64,000 nt of DNA from Chitinophagaceae bacterium (GTDB lineage: Bacteria; Bacteroidota; Bacteroidia; Chitinophagales; Chitinophagaceae): positions 62,001-126,000 of the forward strand of contig JADKJX010000010.1 in assembly GCA_016720775.1 (NCBI GenBank). The letters run 5' to 3'. The translations under genes and the position numbers were made by a program. Positions 27,723 through 36,674 of this stretch are shown here, in pieces (position 1 is the first letter of the stretch; each line of letters starts with the position of its first letter). Below the pieces are notes generated by a model. The model saw only the letters and a program-made list of their open reading frames with translations. It made no database searches and was not told the origin of the DNA.

Positions 27723-27913
27723 AACGTGGCAGGCTTGCTGCTGTGGGGGATTGTTGCTGTGTCTGCCCCGGCTGCAAAACCTGATTAAAGAAACGAATTT
27801 TTATTTTAAAAGTAAAACCGATTAGTAAACGGTCAACCCCATAGCCAAAGCTGAATAGGGGAGTAATGCCTGGATTTCCTTCCGTCTGCCCCCATAGCAG
27901 CAAACCCAATGTT
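27723..27913 (-). repeat. attC-like repeat 16 (family A)
   Basis: It is 191 bp. Left core TTGCCGCTAAC pairs with GTTAGCGGCAG of repeat 15. Right core GTTATGGGCAG. Confidence 0.92.
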
Positions 27914-27978
27914 ATGGGCAGTTTTTATTTCTTCGTATCCAAATTCTGACTTGTCCTACTTAGCCTATATTATTTAGT

Positions 27979-28593
27979 TCATTTAAGTTCTGAAAGTATT
28001 AACTTTTTCTGTTTAAATGTATTCTTCATTGCCTTTTCTCTAACTTTAGGGTCATCGCTGTTAATAAGGTTAAAATATTCAACTGGAACAACTTGCCACT
28101 ATAAACCATATTTGTCTTTACACCACCCACAAGAAGCTTCTTCTCCACCGTTTGCAGTCAAAGCATCCCAATAATAATCTACTTCTGCTTGGTCTTTGCA
28201 ATTAATAACAAACGAAACAGATTCATTAAACTTAAAAAATGGACCTGCAGCCAAAATATTAAATTCTATATCACCAATTTCCAAAACAGCTGTTTCAAAG
28301 TTGCCACCATCTTGCCCATTTTCTTGTGGTGGATTCTTATATTGGCGATAGTCTTTCATTTTACCATCTTTGAAAATAGAAATGTAATAATCTACTACCG
28401 CTTTTGCATCTTTTGTCTCAACCCAAAGACAAGGTGTTATTTTTTGCATAATCGAACCTGGCTTTTTTGTTACAGTTTGATTGGAAGTTGTATCAATTTT
28501 ACTGTTCTTGTCAGAATTCTGCTGAGAATTTCCACAACCCATTAGATTCGTTATTATTAATGCAGTCAGAAATTTAATTATTGTCTTTTTCAT
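27979..28593 (-). CDS. PhnB-like VOC lipoprotein, with an in-frame stop as sequenced
   Basis: A lipoprotein signal (LTALIITNLMGCGNS) and a short linker precede a PhnB/3-demethylubiquinone methyltransferase-like glyoxalase-fold domain: ITPCLWVETKDAKAVVDYY, FEFNILAAGPFFKFNESVSF-like strand and GGEEASCGWCKDKYGL. The frame stops at 28099 (TAG) but the same frame continues with WQVVPVEYFNLINSDDP, the normal family C-terminus, to 27979. The stop sits where the family usually has Ser before Trp-Gln. The domain probably binds a small substrate in the periplasm. Confidence 0.75.
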
Positions 28594-28667
28594 TGATTAA
28601 TTTTTTTAGAAAGTCTAAAATTAAAGTCGGATGTGACTGTTTGTAGGGTCTCGCTAAAATTGCCCAT

Positions 28668-28858
28668 AACGTGCAAGGCTTGCTGCTGTGGGGGATTTTT
28701 GCTGAGTCCGCCCCGGCTGCAAAACCTGATTAAAGAAACGAATTTTTATTTTAAATGTAAAACCGATTAGTAAACGGTCAACCCCATAGCCAAAGTTGAA
28801 TAGAGGAGTAATGCCTAGATTACCTTCCGTCTGCCCCCATAGCAGCAAACCATATGTT
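28668..28858 (-). repeat. attC-like repeat 17 (family A)
   Basis: It is 191 bp. Left core TTGCCCATAAC pairs with GTTATGGGCAG of repeat 16. Right core GTTGGTGGCAG. Confidence 0.92.
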
Positions 28859-28878
28859 GGTGGCAGTGTGATTATGAA

Positions 28879-29277
28879 CTACAACGATTTTGGCTGTCCT
28901 CGATTAATCTTTTTAAAAGCAATAATGGTTGAGATTAGACCTAAAGTCAGACAACCAATAAATATTTTGCCAACATTCCCTTTTGACTCTAAATAAAGAA
29001 TTTCAAAAGAATTGGGGCTGCTTTTGAGAATTGCTTCTACAATAACACTGAAAAAGCAAAGTGTAATAAAATAGATAGATGCCAGACAAAATATTTTTTT
29101 ATTCAATTGGGATTGTGTCGTACTAAAATAGACAATAGTTAAGGTAATCATTATAATGGTAAAAGGAATTCCAAGTAATTGTCCGCCATGTCCATAGCCT
29201 GTCAAGATGTAACCGAAGCGAAAACAATAAAAGCAAGAAATAATTGTAGCAATAACAAGAATGATTTTCTTATCCAT
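28879..29277 (-). CDS. hypothetical four-span membrane protein
   Basis: The protein has 132 residues and four predicted membrane spans (for example IILVIATIISCFYCFRFGYI and IFIGCLTLGLISTIIAF). No conserved catalytic residue is apparent and no family is recognised. Single-gene cassette. Confidence 0.65.
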   Translation of the reverse strand: MDKKIILVIATIISCFYCFRFGYILTGYGHGGQLLGIPFTIIMITLTIVYFSTTQSQLNKKIFCLASIYFITLCFFSVIVEAILKSSPNSFEILYLESKGNVGKIFIGCLTLGLISTIIAFKKINRGQPKSL

Positions 29278-29318
29278 TTAGAAAGTCCATTTTATTAGGG
29301 TGTCGAAACATTGCCACC

Positions 29319-29508
29319 AACGTGGCAGGCTTGCTGCTGTGGGGGATTGTTGCTGTGTCCGCCCCGGCTGCAAAACCTGATTAAAGAAACGAATTTTTAT
29401 TTTAAAAGTAAAACCGATTAGCAAATGGTCAACACTATAGCCAAAGCTGAATAGTGGAGTTGTGTTGGGATTTTCTTCCGTCTGCCCCTTAGCAGCAAAC
29501 CCAATGTT
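29319..29508 (-). repeat. attC-like repeat 18 (family A)
   Basis: It is 190 bp. Left core TTGCCACCAAC pairs with GTTGGTGGCAG of repeat 17. Right core GTTGTGGGCAG. Confidence 0.92.
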
Positions 29509-29563
29509 GTGGGCAGTTATTCATAGATAACTCATTGTACATTCGTCAGACTGGGAACTCCTT

Positions 29564-30133
29564 TTAGTTAATATCTTTCTTTTTTGTTGGGCAATAAGTT
29601 GATAAATAAAGAAAAGCATTTTTAATCATTTCAATGGTGTTAGATGCTTCCATATACAAGTTAAAATAAAGCCCATTCGATAGAGATTTACGTCCAACAT
29701 TAAGAGAATAACCAGAATGTTCTTCACATGTTATTTCAGTTTCTCCTAAAATAGATATATACGTTTTTCCGTCGCTATCAACTTTTTTAATATCTGTAAT
29801 ATTGCAGATTGGCGTGGACATATTGTCAACTGAGTAAACTAATGTTTTTTCTTTATTATTAATAATGTAGCTTTTCCTCTGCTTTAGATTAAGAAAAAAG
29901 TTTCCACTTGCGTCTTTTGAAATCTTAAAACCAGTAAAAGAAGTTGTAGTCGACAAATAGGAATGATTCGCATAATCTTCATTTACCAGTACCAGAGTAT
30001 TTAATTGATGTTCTAAATAAGTAACTATCTGTTGATAATTAGAATTAGAGGTTGCTGTTGTATCAGTTTGTTTGTGCATGTGCTGCTAAAAAGAAATGAC
30101 ACAACAAAATGATGTAAGAAATATTCTTTTCAT
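29564..30133 (-). CDS. hypothetical secreted protein, signal peptide frameshifted
   Basis: The open frame encodes 171 residues (HKQTDTTATSNSNYQQIVTYL onward). Upstream, an ATG at 30133 gives MKRIFLTSFCCVISF, a good signal peptide that leaves frame in a T-run near 30090. With one more T it would read on as LAAHAQTDTT, a natural cleavage site. The likely product is therefore a secreted protein of about 186 residues, with a homopolymer error or mutation. No family recognised. Confidence 0.6.
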
Positions 30134-30175
30134 TTTATAAAATTTAATTAATATTTCATGCTTGTAATTGCCCAC

Positions 30176-30365
30176 AACGTGGCAGGCTTGCTGCTGTGGG
30201 GGATTATTGCTGTGTCCGCCCCGGCTGCAAAACCTGATTAAAGAAACGAAAATTTATTTAAACGTGAAGCCGATTAATTAACGGTCAACCCAATAGCCGA
30301 AGCTGAATAGGGGAGAAATGATTGGATTTCCTTTCGTCTGCCCCCATAGCAGCAAACCTAATGTT
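30176..30365 (-). repeat. attC-like repeat 19 (family A)
   Basis: It is 190 bp. Left core TTGCCCACAAC pairs with GTTGTGGGCAG of repeat 18. Right core GTTGGCCGAAG. Nearly identical inside to repeat 25. Confidence 0.92.
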
Positions 30366-30384
30366 GGCCGAAGTGCTTCACATC

Positions 30385-30984
30385 TTACACTTTAAATGGA
30401 CCTTCGAAATCAACAAAATGAGTGTCGCTAACATTCAATTTTGTCTTTAAGTCTAATAATGTTTCTTGCTCAAGATGCAATTCATTGTTGAACTCGTAGG
30501 TTTGTAAAATTGCGAGAATCCTCGGATTTAAAAATAACCTCTCAGTGAAATAAGATAAAATATCATTGAGAAATTTCCTTCTCTCCTTCATTGATTTTTT
30601 TGTGCATTTTAGCTGATATTAAACTTGCTCGTAAATTAGTAAAAGATGAATGGTATAATGAAATTCCTTGTATTTATATTTTGTCTTTTCTGAATCTGAT
30701 TCCATAGATTTTTCAATGTCAAATCTTCTTTTGAGGTATTCGTCTTTTCCCATGCAAAACATGTGTGATAATCTCCAATCGTCCAACAACGTTTTTTCAA
30801 TTGTATGGCAGAGATTATAGAGCTTGTCAATCATTTCAAAAGTCGAACGCTCCGCATGTGTTACCCTAGTAAGATATTGATTTCTTAATGCGAAGAATAT
30901 ACCTATAACCCCAATTAAAAGGGATATAAGCTTAATGTCATCGTCAAATTTTAGTGTTCTTAAATAATCAAAGATTGAGTTCAT
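30385..30984 (-). CDS. hypothetical membrane-anchored protein, interrupted
   Basis: The N-terminal piece (30619-30984) has one span (KLISLLIGVIGIFFALRNQYL) and then a helical domain (HAERSTFEMIDKLYNLCH). The next piece (30385-30591, MKERRKFLNDILSYF onward) is in the same frame after a TAA at 30619-30621. The pieces probably form one protein of about 195 residues broken by a stop or by two compensating indels. Two separate genes are possible. The N-terminal layout is common among Bacteroidota DUF-type proteins. Confidence 0.45.
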
Positions 30985-31018
30985 CTTATTTAAAGGATGT
31001 TATTTTAGCATTTCGGCC

Positions 31019-31209
31019 AACGTGCAAGGCTTGCTGCTGTGGGGGATAGTTGCTGTGTCCGCCCCGGCTGCAAAACCTGATTAAAGAAACGAATTTTTAT
31101 TTTAAAAGTAAAACCGATTAGCAAATGGTCAACACTATAGCCAAAGCTGAATAGGGGAGTTGTGTTGGGATTTTGTTCCGTCTGCCCCCATAGCAGCAAA
31201 CCATGTGTT
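31019..31209 (-). repeat. attC-like repeat 20 (family A)
   Basis: It is 191 bp. Left core TTTCGGCCAAC pairs with GTTGGCCGAAG of repeat 19. Right core GTTGTGCGTTC. Confidence 0.92.
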
Positions 31210-31229
31210 GTGCGTTCGTGCTTTAATTA

Positions 31230-32105
31230 TCACTCCAGGCTATATTCTTTATTGATTAGCTTTATTATTGAACCCGCCTCGGTTTTTAAACCTTTCATTA
31301 TTATCAACTGATTTACCCTGTTTGTTTTAACTAGTGCAATTTGAACAGCCAAGTCATTTATATCATTTTTGGCGGTAGATTGTAATTCAGGATTGTAATT
31401 TAAGTGCGTTGCGGCCATTCCGGTTTGCATGTCTAACATATCATTAAGTACAAATCCTGAAAAAACTTTGTTCATTGCTTTTCGGTATTCACTGAGTTGA
31501 GCATCTTCAAGGGATAAAAATTGTGATAAAACCTTTAACTTATTTATATAGTCCTGAATACTGTCAATTACACTTTTATTTTCTATCAGCCTTAGCCCCC
31601 CTGAATAGTTAAGCTGTTGAATTGTACCATCGTTTGATCTCCACAAATTTCGTAGTGCTATAGTTCTGCCGAAATAATATATATCACTACTTGTATTTTT
31701 ATAATCAGCATTTTTAAAAAGAGAGAAAATTGAATCTGCACTATGTACGTATCTTGTTACTGAAGCTTCTGATCTTGTTAAACCGGCGATATCGTTGTTT
31801 AAATCTCTGACTAAGGAGACCATGTATTCCTTTTCATGTTTTTTCAAAACAAAGTGCTCCCTTATATTTTCAGCAATAAATCCCATTGTTACTGCTAAAA
31901 ATATCATCAAAAACTCAAGAAAATATTCTTTCCATTTTTTAGGTTTATGATTAAGGTCAGGGTGATGATGTACTTCCATATTTTCAGTTTCTTGAATTGA
32001 GTTAATAGTCTCTGTGTCAGCAGTAGGAGTAATTTCGTCAGGAAGATTTTCCGACTGATTATTTGTCGGATTATCTAAATGTTCTTCGTCTGTATTGTCT
32101 GCCAT
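31230..32105 (-). CDS. Bacteroidota membrane protein with HHHP...KKWKEYFLEF motif
   Basis: The protein has 291 residues. A low-complexity acidic N-terminus leads to MEVHHHPDLNHKPKKWKEYF and one membrane span (EFLMIFLAVTMGFIAENI), then a long helical domain (about residues 85-290). The His-rich motif followed by KKWKEYFLEFLMIFLAVT is a recurring Bacteroidota family annotated only as hypothetical. The domain probably faces the periplasm. Single-gene cassette. Confidence 0.7.
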   Translation of the reverse strand: MADNTDEEHLDNPTNNQSENLPDEITPTADTETINSIQETENMEVHHHPDLNHKPKKWKEYFLEFLMIFLAVTMGFIAENIREHFVLKKHEKEYMVSLVRDLNNDIAGLTRSEASVTRYVHSADSIFSLFKNADYKNTSSDIYYFGRTIALRNLWRSNDGTIQQLNYSGGLRLIENKSVIDSIQDYINKLKVLSQFLSLEDAQLSEYRKAMNKVFSGFVLNDMLDMQTGMAATHLNYNPELQSTAKNDINDLAVQIALVKTNRVNQLIIMKGLKTEAGSIIKLINKEYSLE

Positions 32106-32153
32106 TTAGTTTTGGTTGGTTATGTTATTAGAGTGTTCAATCGCATGACGCAC

Positions 32154-32344
32154 AACGTGGCAGGCTTGCTGCTGTGGGGGAGTGTTGCTGTGACCGCCCC
32201 GGCCGCAAAACCTAATTAAAGAAACGAATTTTTATTTTAAATGTAAAACTGATTAGTTAACGGTCAACCCAATAGCCAAAGTTGAATAGGGGAGTAATGG
32301 CTGGATTTCCTTCCGTCCGCCCCCATAGCAGCAAACCATATGTT
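32154..32344 (-). repeat. attC-like repeat 21 (family A)
   Basis: It is 191 bp. Left core GACGCACAAC pairs with GTTGTGCGTTC of repeat 20. Right core GTTGGCTGTAG. Confidence 0.92.
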
Positions 32345-32366
32345 GGCTGTAGTGCTGCTAATATAA

Positions 32367-33110
32367 TTATTCAGCAATTACATGACGCCTGCCAAGATCA
32401 ATAAAAAAGTTAGCATGGCAAGCAACACTTTTATTTCCTAAAATTGCTGGCTTCCAATATTTAAATTTTTTAGCTGATTGCAATAAATTTTTCTTCGCGC
32501 TTTTTACGCAAGTATTTGTGGAGCCTTCTGAATCGATAATTTCAAATTTAAAAGCTCGCCCTTTTGTGTCTACAATAAATGAGATATTGCAAACAAAATT
32601 GCTATTGTAATTTGTGATGGATTGGCAAGAGTCTGCAAAGACTAAGCCTTTAAAGAAGGCGTTATCCAAATTTTCTGAACCTTTGATGTATTCAATCTGC
32701 TTGTCACAATAATAATAGGGGATAGTGTCTTTGATATACCGAGCTTTAAAAATTTCATCGGCTTTTTTAATCAGATTGGCCTTAAAATTACTTCCATATT
32801 TTTTTGAAAGGACGCTGTCCATAAATCTTGAATAGCATATATAAGAATCAAAGCCGTAATCATGTTCTACATAAGGATAAGGTGTGAATTCTAGTTTATT
32901 CACTTTGCAAAGTGAATCCAATATAGGAAACATCCTTGAGAATGGTAGATCCCATTCTGCGCTAGTGCAGAATTTGTATATTCCTTTGGCATATTCTTCC
33001 TGTGCTAACATGATATTTTGTGAGCAAGAAGAGTCTGGCGACGCCACTTGTCCAACACCTTTTAAGTGAGTCAAAAATATTATAATTGTTAGAATTGCTT
33101 TTCCCATCAT
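32367..33110 (-). CDS. secreted protein with TonB-C-like C-terminal domain
   Basis: The protein has 247 residues with a signal peptide (AILTIIIFLTHLKGVGQ). The C-terminal 90 residues (FVCNISFIVDTKGRAFKFEIIDSEG, then KKFKYWKPAILGNKSVACHANFFIDL) follow the TonB C-terminal-like layout: strand, helix, W-PA--G--v--- strand. It lacks the usual membrane anchor and proline-rich linker of a true TonB, so an energy-transducing role is doubtful. Confidence 0.6.
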   Translation of the reverse strand: MMGKAILTIIIFLTHLKGVGQVASPDSSCSQNIMLAQEEYAKGIYKFCTSAEWDLPFSRMFPILDSLCKVNKLEFTPYPYVEHDYGFDSYICYSRFMDSVLSKKYGSNFKANLIKKADEIFKARYIKDTIPYYYCDKQIEYIKGSENLDNAFFKGLVFADSCQSITNYNSNFVCNISFIVDTKGRAFKFEIIDSEGSTNTCVKSAKKNLLQSAKKFKYWKPAILGNKSVACHANFFIDLGRRHVIAE

Positions 33111-33133
33111 GAAGTTTCAATAGCATTACAGCC

Positions 33134-33324
33134 AACGTGGCAGGCTTGCTGCTGTGGGGGAATGTTGCTGTGTCCGCCCCGGCTGCAAAGCCTGATTAAA
33201 GAAACGAATTTTTATTTTTAATGTAAAACCGATTAGTAAACGGTCAACCCCATAGCCAAAGTTGAATGGGGGAGTAAAGCTCGGATTTCCTTCCGTCTGC
33301 CCCCATAGCAGCAAACCTTATGTT
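33134..33324 (-). repeat. attC-like repeat 22 (family A)
   Basis: It is 191 bp. Left core TTACAGCCAAC pairs with GTTGGCTGTAG of repeat 21. Right core GTTAGTGGCAG. Confidence 0.92.
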
Positions 33325-33334
33325 AGTGGCAGTA

Positions 33335-34063
33335 TTATTGCCGATCATATTCTTCTGGCTTTTCTTGAGCAAACTCTTTCATTTTTTGCCGTGACATTAT
33401 GCTTGTGATTTTGTAATTGTTGCGATACAAAAATTGTATTAAAATTGGGTAGTTGAATTTGTCGTTAGCTGATACTAGGTCGAAGTTTTTTATATTAAAA
33501 AGGTTGAATAACCAAAAACTATGGTCTTGGTAGCTCGTGAGTGTCATTGTTATTATTTCAAAATTGCCATCTTTGTTAAAGTCCCTTTCCTTACGATTTT
33601 CACTCATCTTGTCAAAGTAAGATAGTTTCGAAAAAGTATTGTCCTTATGTTGCAGCAAGTATACAACTCTGACATTTAAAGCAGCTATCCCGTTGCCCAT
33701 GTAGGGGAATATAAGTTTTAGATCGGTTAAATTGTCGTTATTGAAATCTGCAAGTCTGAGCGGCTCAAGTGGATTAAAACCTATTGGTTCAAGAAACGTT
33801 TGTATTTGCTTGCTGTTACGATAAATAGAGACAATGGTGCTGTCCAAATGAGGTGTCAAAATTACCGTAAAACTATCTTTGTTATTAAAGAATTTTGGAA
33901 TTGTTAAACTGTATATGGAATTACCCTGATTTTTTCCTTCTGTTTTCTCTATCCAGTCTTTATATTCTTTGTATTTAATGGCAGCGGACTTTTCAAATGG
34001 ATACTGTCCAAATGAATTTAGGGTTGCTGTCATGCAAATTATTAATAGAAAACGGTACACCAT
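33335..34063 (-). CDS. secreted protein with FG-GAP/VCBS-like element, hypothetical
   Basis: From ATG 34063 the protein has 242 residues with a signal peptide (VYRFLLIICMTATLNSFGQ). Two short Asp/Asn-rich calcium-loop-like segments, LRLADFNNDNLTDLKLIF and RDFNKDGNFEIITM, resemble FG-GAP/VCBS repeats. A binding role at the cell surface is inferred. The longer open frame runs into repeat 23 and is ignored. Confidence 0.65.
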   Translation of the reverse strand: MVYRFLLIICMTATLNSFGQYPFEKSAAIKYKEYKDWIEKTEGKNQGNSIYSLTIPKFFNNKDSFTVILTPHLDSTIVSIYRNSKQIQTFLEPIGFNPLEPLRLADFNNDNLTDLKLIFPYMGNGIAALNVRVVYLLQHKDNTFSKLSYFDKMSENRKERDFNKDGNFEIITMTLTSYQDHSFWLFNLFNIKNFDLVSANDKFNYPILIQFLYRNNYKITSIMSRQKMKEFAQEKPEEYDRQ

Positions 34064-34076
34064 AAATATTGACACT

Positions 34077-34266
34077 AACGTGGCAGGCTTGCTGCTGTGG
34101 GGATTGTTGCTGTGTCCGCCCCGGCGCAAAAACCTGATTAAAGAAACGAATATTTTTTTTAAAAGTAAAACCGATTAGTGAAAGGTCAACCCCATAGCCA
34201 AAGCTGAATAGGGGAGTAATGCCTGGATATCCTTCCGTCTGCCCCCATAGCAGCAAACCTTATGTT
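34077..34266 (-). repeat. attC-like repeat 23 (family A)
   Basis: It is 190 bp. Left core TGACACTAAC pairs with GTTAGTGGCAG of repeat 22 over seven bases, then one mismatch. Right core GTTATGTGCTG. Confidence 0.9.
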
Positions 34267-34284
34267 ATGTGCTGTTAAAGGCAG

Positions 34285-34524
34285 TTATGATATTCTCCTT
34301 ATTCTAGAAAGCCATGCAATTGTTCCATGCTTCTTCCAAATTCGTGTCGCCCAAATAGCTCCTAAAATAAAACCGATAGAAATAATAACTATAGCGACAA
34401 TTTTTCCGGTCTCGTTGCTCCATTTTAAATATGTCACGAATGCAATAAGTCCCGCAAGCAATGTTACACCAAGTGCAATTTGTAGCCAACCGATTATTTC
34501 AAGAATAATTTCAATAAGTCTCAT
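34285..34524 (-). CDS. small two-span membrane protein
   Basis: The protein has 79 residues with spans at about residues 10-30 (WLQIALGVTLLAGLIAFVTYL) and 40-60, and a basic C-terminus. It is the second gene of a two-gene cassette behind the zinc-ribbon-like protein. No family recognised. Confidence 0.6.
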   Translation of the reverse strand: MRLIEIILEIIGWLQIALGVTLLAGLIAFVTYLKWSNETGKIVAIVIISIGFILGAIWATRIWKKHGTIAWLSRIRRIS

Positions 34525-34544
34525 ACATCGTAGGTTTTGTCAAA

Positions 34545-34805
34545 CTAAAACCAATATATGTTCATTTGTTTTAAAAAGTCAATTTCTGTAACTGGATAAC
34601 CTGATTTGTCACCAATTACAGAGTCTATACCACAATTTGGGCAAAGAACAGTTTGGTTATCATCTGTCCATTCTAAAATGTCCGCAGGTTTAAAAACAGT
34701 AAGACAGTAAAAGCATCCACATTTGTCGCTCTGTAATATATACTCTCTGTGTCTAATTGTCCGCTTGTGAGAAGCAATTAATATGTCTTGATTATAAGTT
34801 GTCAA
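34545..34805 (-). CDS. small cytoplasmic protein with paired-Cys zinc-ribbon-like motif
   Basis: The protein has 86 residues. DKCGCFYCLTVFKPADILEW and TVLCPNCGIDSVIGDKSGYP give two CxxC/CPxCG knuckles, which fits a zinc ribbon. The pattern matches a widely conserved small family annotated only as cytoplasmic protein. Length is as usual. It is transcribed with the small membrane protein downstream. Confidence 0.75.
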   Translation of the reverse strand: MTTYNQDILIASHKRTIRHREYILQSDKCGCFYCLTVFKPADILEWTDDNQTVLCPNCGIDSVIGDKSGYPVTEIDFLKQMNIYWF

Positions 34806-34842
34806 TTTTGAAAGTAGTTGGGAGCTCGAATTAATAGCACAT

Positions 34843-35031
34843 AACGTTCGAGGCTTTGTGCAGTTGGGGAATTAACCAACTGTCCGCCCGGAACTGAAGC
34901 TAAATTTATAACTAAAAGCCGAAGTTTAGAACTACTGCCGGGCAGAATTCCGTCCGCCGAATATAAAGCTTGGATATGCACTGCCGATGATTGCTTCAAC
35001 GTCAAGCCCCAATTGCACAAAACCTTTTGTT
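34843..35031 (-). repeat. attC-like repeat 24 (family C)
   Basis: It is 189 bp. Left core AGCACATAAC pairs with GTTATGTGCTG of repeat 23. The left arm GGCTTTGTGCAGTTGGGG pairs with the right arm CCCCAATTGCACAAAACC. Right core GTTGTGCGTTC. Confidence 0.9.
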
Positions 35032-35045
35032 GTGCGTTCGCCATT

Positions 35046-35639
35046 CTAGTCCACAATTGTTACAAGGCTTTTGTAATCGCTTTTTATGTCAGTATAATTC
35101 TCCTTCCCAACAAAGAACTTGGTATTTGTCCAGTTATTTAAGTCGCCTTTTAAATCGTTAAGATAGTATTGCCCCGAAATTTCAAAGTCCAGGAAAGCAA
35201 GTTGAAACGGATGAATAGAATATAATTTCCGCACTGTGTCCAACAGAAAGTTTTTTAAAATAGTTGGGCAGCTATCACTCTCACTCCAATGTTGATTTGT
35301 AAGTCCGAAAACAAAGTCGAGTGTCGCAGTATAAAAACTGATGTCAAACCAATTTGAACCTGTTTCAATAGGCTCTTGCTCTCGAATATTAAAAGTCTTG
35401 AAAGGAATAATGAAATTGTCAAGTGTCAATAAACCTTGCAATTCGTAATATTCATTAGGGATTTGTATTTTATTAAACTCTTTGTCAAACGGCCCTTCAA
35501 TATTGTCAAGTGTCCAAAAGTAATTAGAGTAAAGCTGAATTGGTTTTGTGTCTACACTTGGGCAAACCTGAATGCAGAGTTCGTAAAAACCGCCGCATCT
35601 TAAGTCATTGTTTTGAAATAATGATTTTGTGTCTGTCAT
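35046..35639 (-). CDS. hypothetical protein
   Basis: From ATG 35639 the protein has 197 residues (MTDTKSLFQNNDLRCGG, then YELCIQVCPSVDTKP). It has no signal peptide or membrane span and looks cytoplasmic, with many aromatic and acidic residues. An upstream in-frame start overlaps the repeat arm and is less likely. No family recognised. Confidence 0.6.
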   Translation of the reverse strand: MTDTKSLFQNNDLRCGGFYELCIQVCPSVDTKPIQLYSNYFWTLDNIEGPFDKEFNKIQIPNEYYELQGLLTLDNFIIPFKTFNIREQEPIETGSNWFDISFYTATLDFVFGLTNQHWSESDSCPTILKNFLLDTVRKLYSIHPFQLAFLDFEISGQYYLNDLKGDLNNWTNTKFFVGKENYTDIKSDYKSLVTIVD

Positions 35640-35670
35640 TTGGAACGGGATGTCAATTATGGTGACGCAC

Positions 35671-35861
35671 AACGTGGCAGGCTTGCTGCTGTGGGGGATT
35701 ATTGCTGTGTCCGCCCCGGCTGCAAAACCTGATTAAAGAAACGAAAATTTATTTAAAACGTGAAGCCGATTAATTAACGGTCAACCCAATAGCCGAAGCT
35801 GAATAGGGGAGAAATGATTGGATTTCCTTCCGTCTGCCCCCATAGCAGCAAACCTTATGTT
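35671..35861 (-). repeat. attC-like repeat 25 (family A)
   Basis: It is 191 bp. Left core GACGCACAAC pairs with GTTGTGCGTTC of repeat 24. Right core GTTGGCAGCAG. Confidence 0.92.
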
Positions 35862-35894
35862 GGCAGCAGGCATTCGTCAATCGTAGTCTCAATT

Positions 35895-36389
35895 TTATTT
35901 CTTTTTCGTTTTAGCTGCTTTCTTCACTTTGTCTGGTCGCTTCTTGTCGGAAACCGATTTTACAATTGTCTGTCCGCTGATGATTTGTTTTGGGTCTTTA
36001 ACTTTTGCAAGAGAATTTGCGTAAGCTTTGTTTACAAGCTTCTTCATATAAGCTTTTGGAAATTTCTTTTTGTCTGTCACAAGGATATAGCGATACTGAT
36101 TACCTTGTCCCAAAAGAATTTTGTCTGGGTCTGAAATTTCGTTTCCCCAATAAAAGCCGAAATGAACATTTTTGCTTGAACGTCCAACTGCGATAGAACA
36201 AATGGTGTGTCCAACTTTATCTGTCGGACTCCAACCAAATGCTACAGCGTTATAGTTGTCGTAAATTAATTCGTTAGTCTTTGGGCATAAGTTCCAAGCA
36301 AAGTCCCTAAGCCACATAACTAAATCTGTTATGTCGTCACCAAATGGTTTAAGAAACTTCAAAAGGTCTTTTGTTTGTTCTTTGCTCAT
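35895..36389 (-). CDS. DUF1801-like protein with basic tail
   Basis: From ATG 36389 the protein has 164 residues. LRDFAWNLCPKTNELIYDNYNAVAFGW and KVGHTICSIAVGRSSKNVHFGF match the DUF1801/YdhG-like fold, and the C-terminus is Lys-rich (RPDKVKKAAKTKKK). The fold is known; the role is not. A second DUF1801 gene lies at 10039, outside the clear array, and is not a close copy. Confidence 0.7.
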   Translation of the reverse strand: MSKEQTKDLLKFLKPFGDDITDLVMWLRDFAWNLCPKTNELIYDNYNAVAFGWSPTDKVGHTICSIAVGRSSKNVHFGFYWGNEISDPDKILLGQGNQYRYILVTDKKKFPKAYMKKLVNKAYANSLAKVKDPKQIISGQTIVKSVSDKKRPDKVKKAAKTKKK

Positions 36390-36425
36390 TTGTCCAAATG
36401 TTTGATGTCGTGTATGCTTGCTGCC

Positions 36426-36617
36426 AACGAGCGGGGCTTGGCGAAGTGGGGGAGTGTTGTTCCGTCCGCCCGGCAAACCGAAGCCCAATTTATAATTAAA
36501 AGTTGAAGTTTAGAACTGCTGCCTGGCAGAATTACGTCCGCCCGATATAAAGCACAACAGAATTACAACTGCTGAAACACGGCTTCCGTCCGCCCCCATT
36601 TTGCCAAACCTGATGTT
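36426..36617 (-). repeat. attC-like repeat 26 (family D)
   Basis: It is 192 bp. Left core TTGCTGCCAAC pairs with GTTGGCAGCAG of repeat 25. Arms GGGCTTGGCGAAGTGGGGG and CCCCCATTTTGCCAAACC pair with each other. Right core GTTAGCGGAAG. Confidence 0.9.
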
Positions 36618-36674
36618 AGCGGAAGTTTTTTATGAGATCATTGTCTAAATCTTTTATACAATTATTATTAATTA

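Noticed and set aside
34802..35056. 84-codon minus-strand ORF
   Set aside because: It is the translation of family C repeat 24 and has no independent start context.
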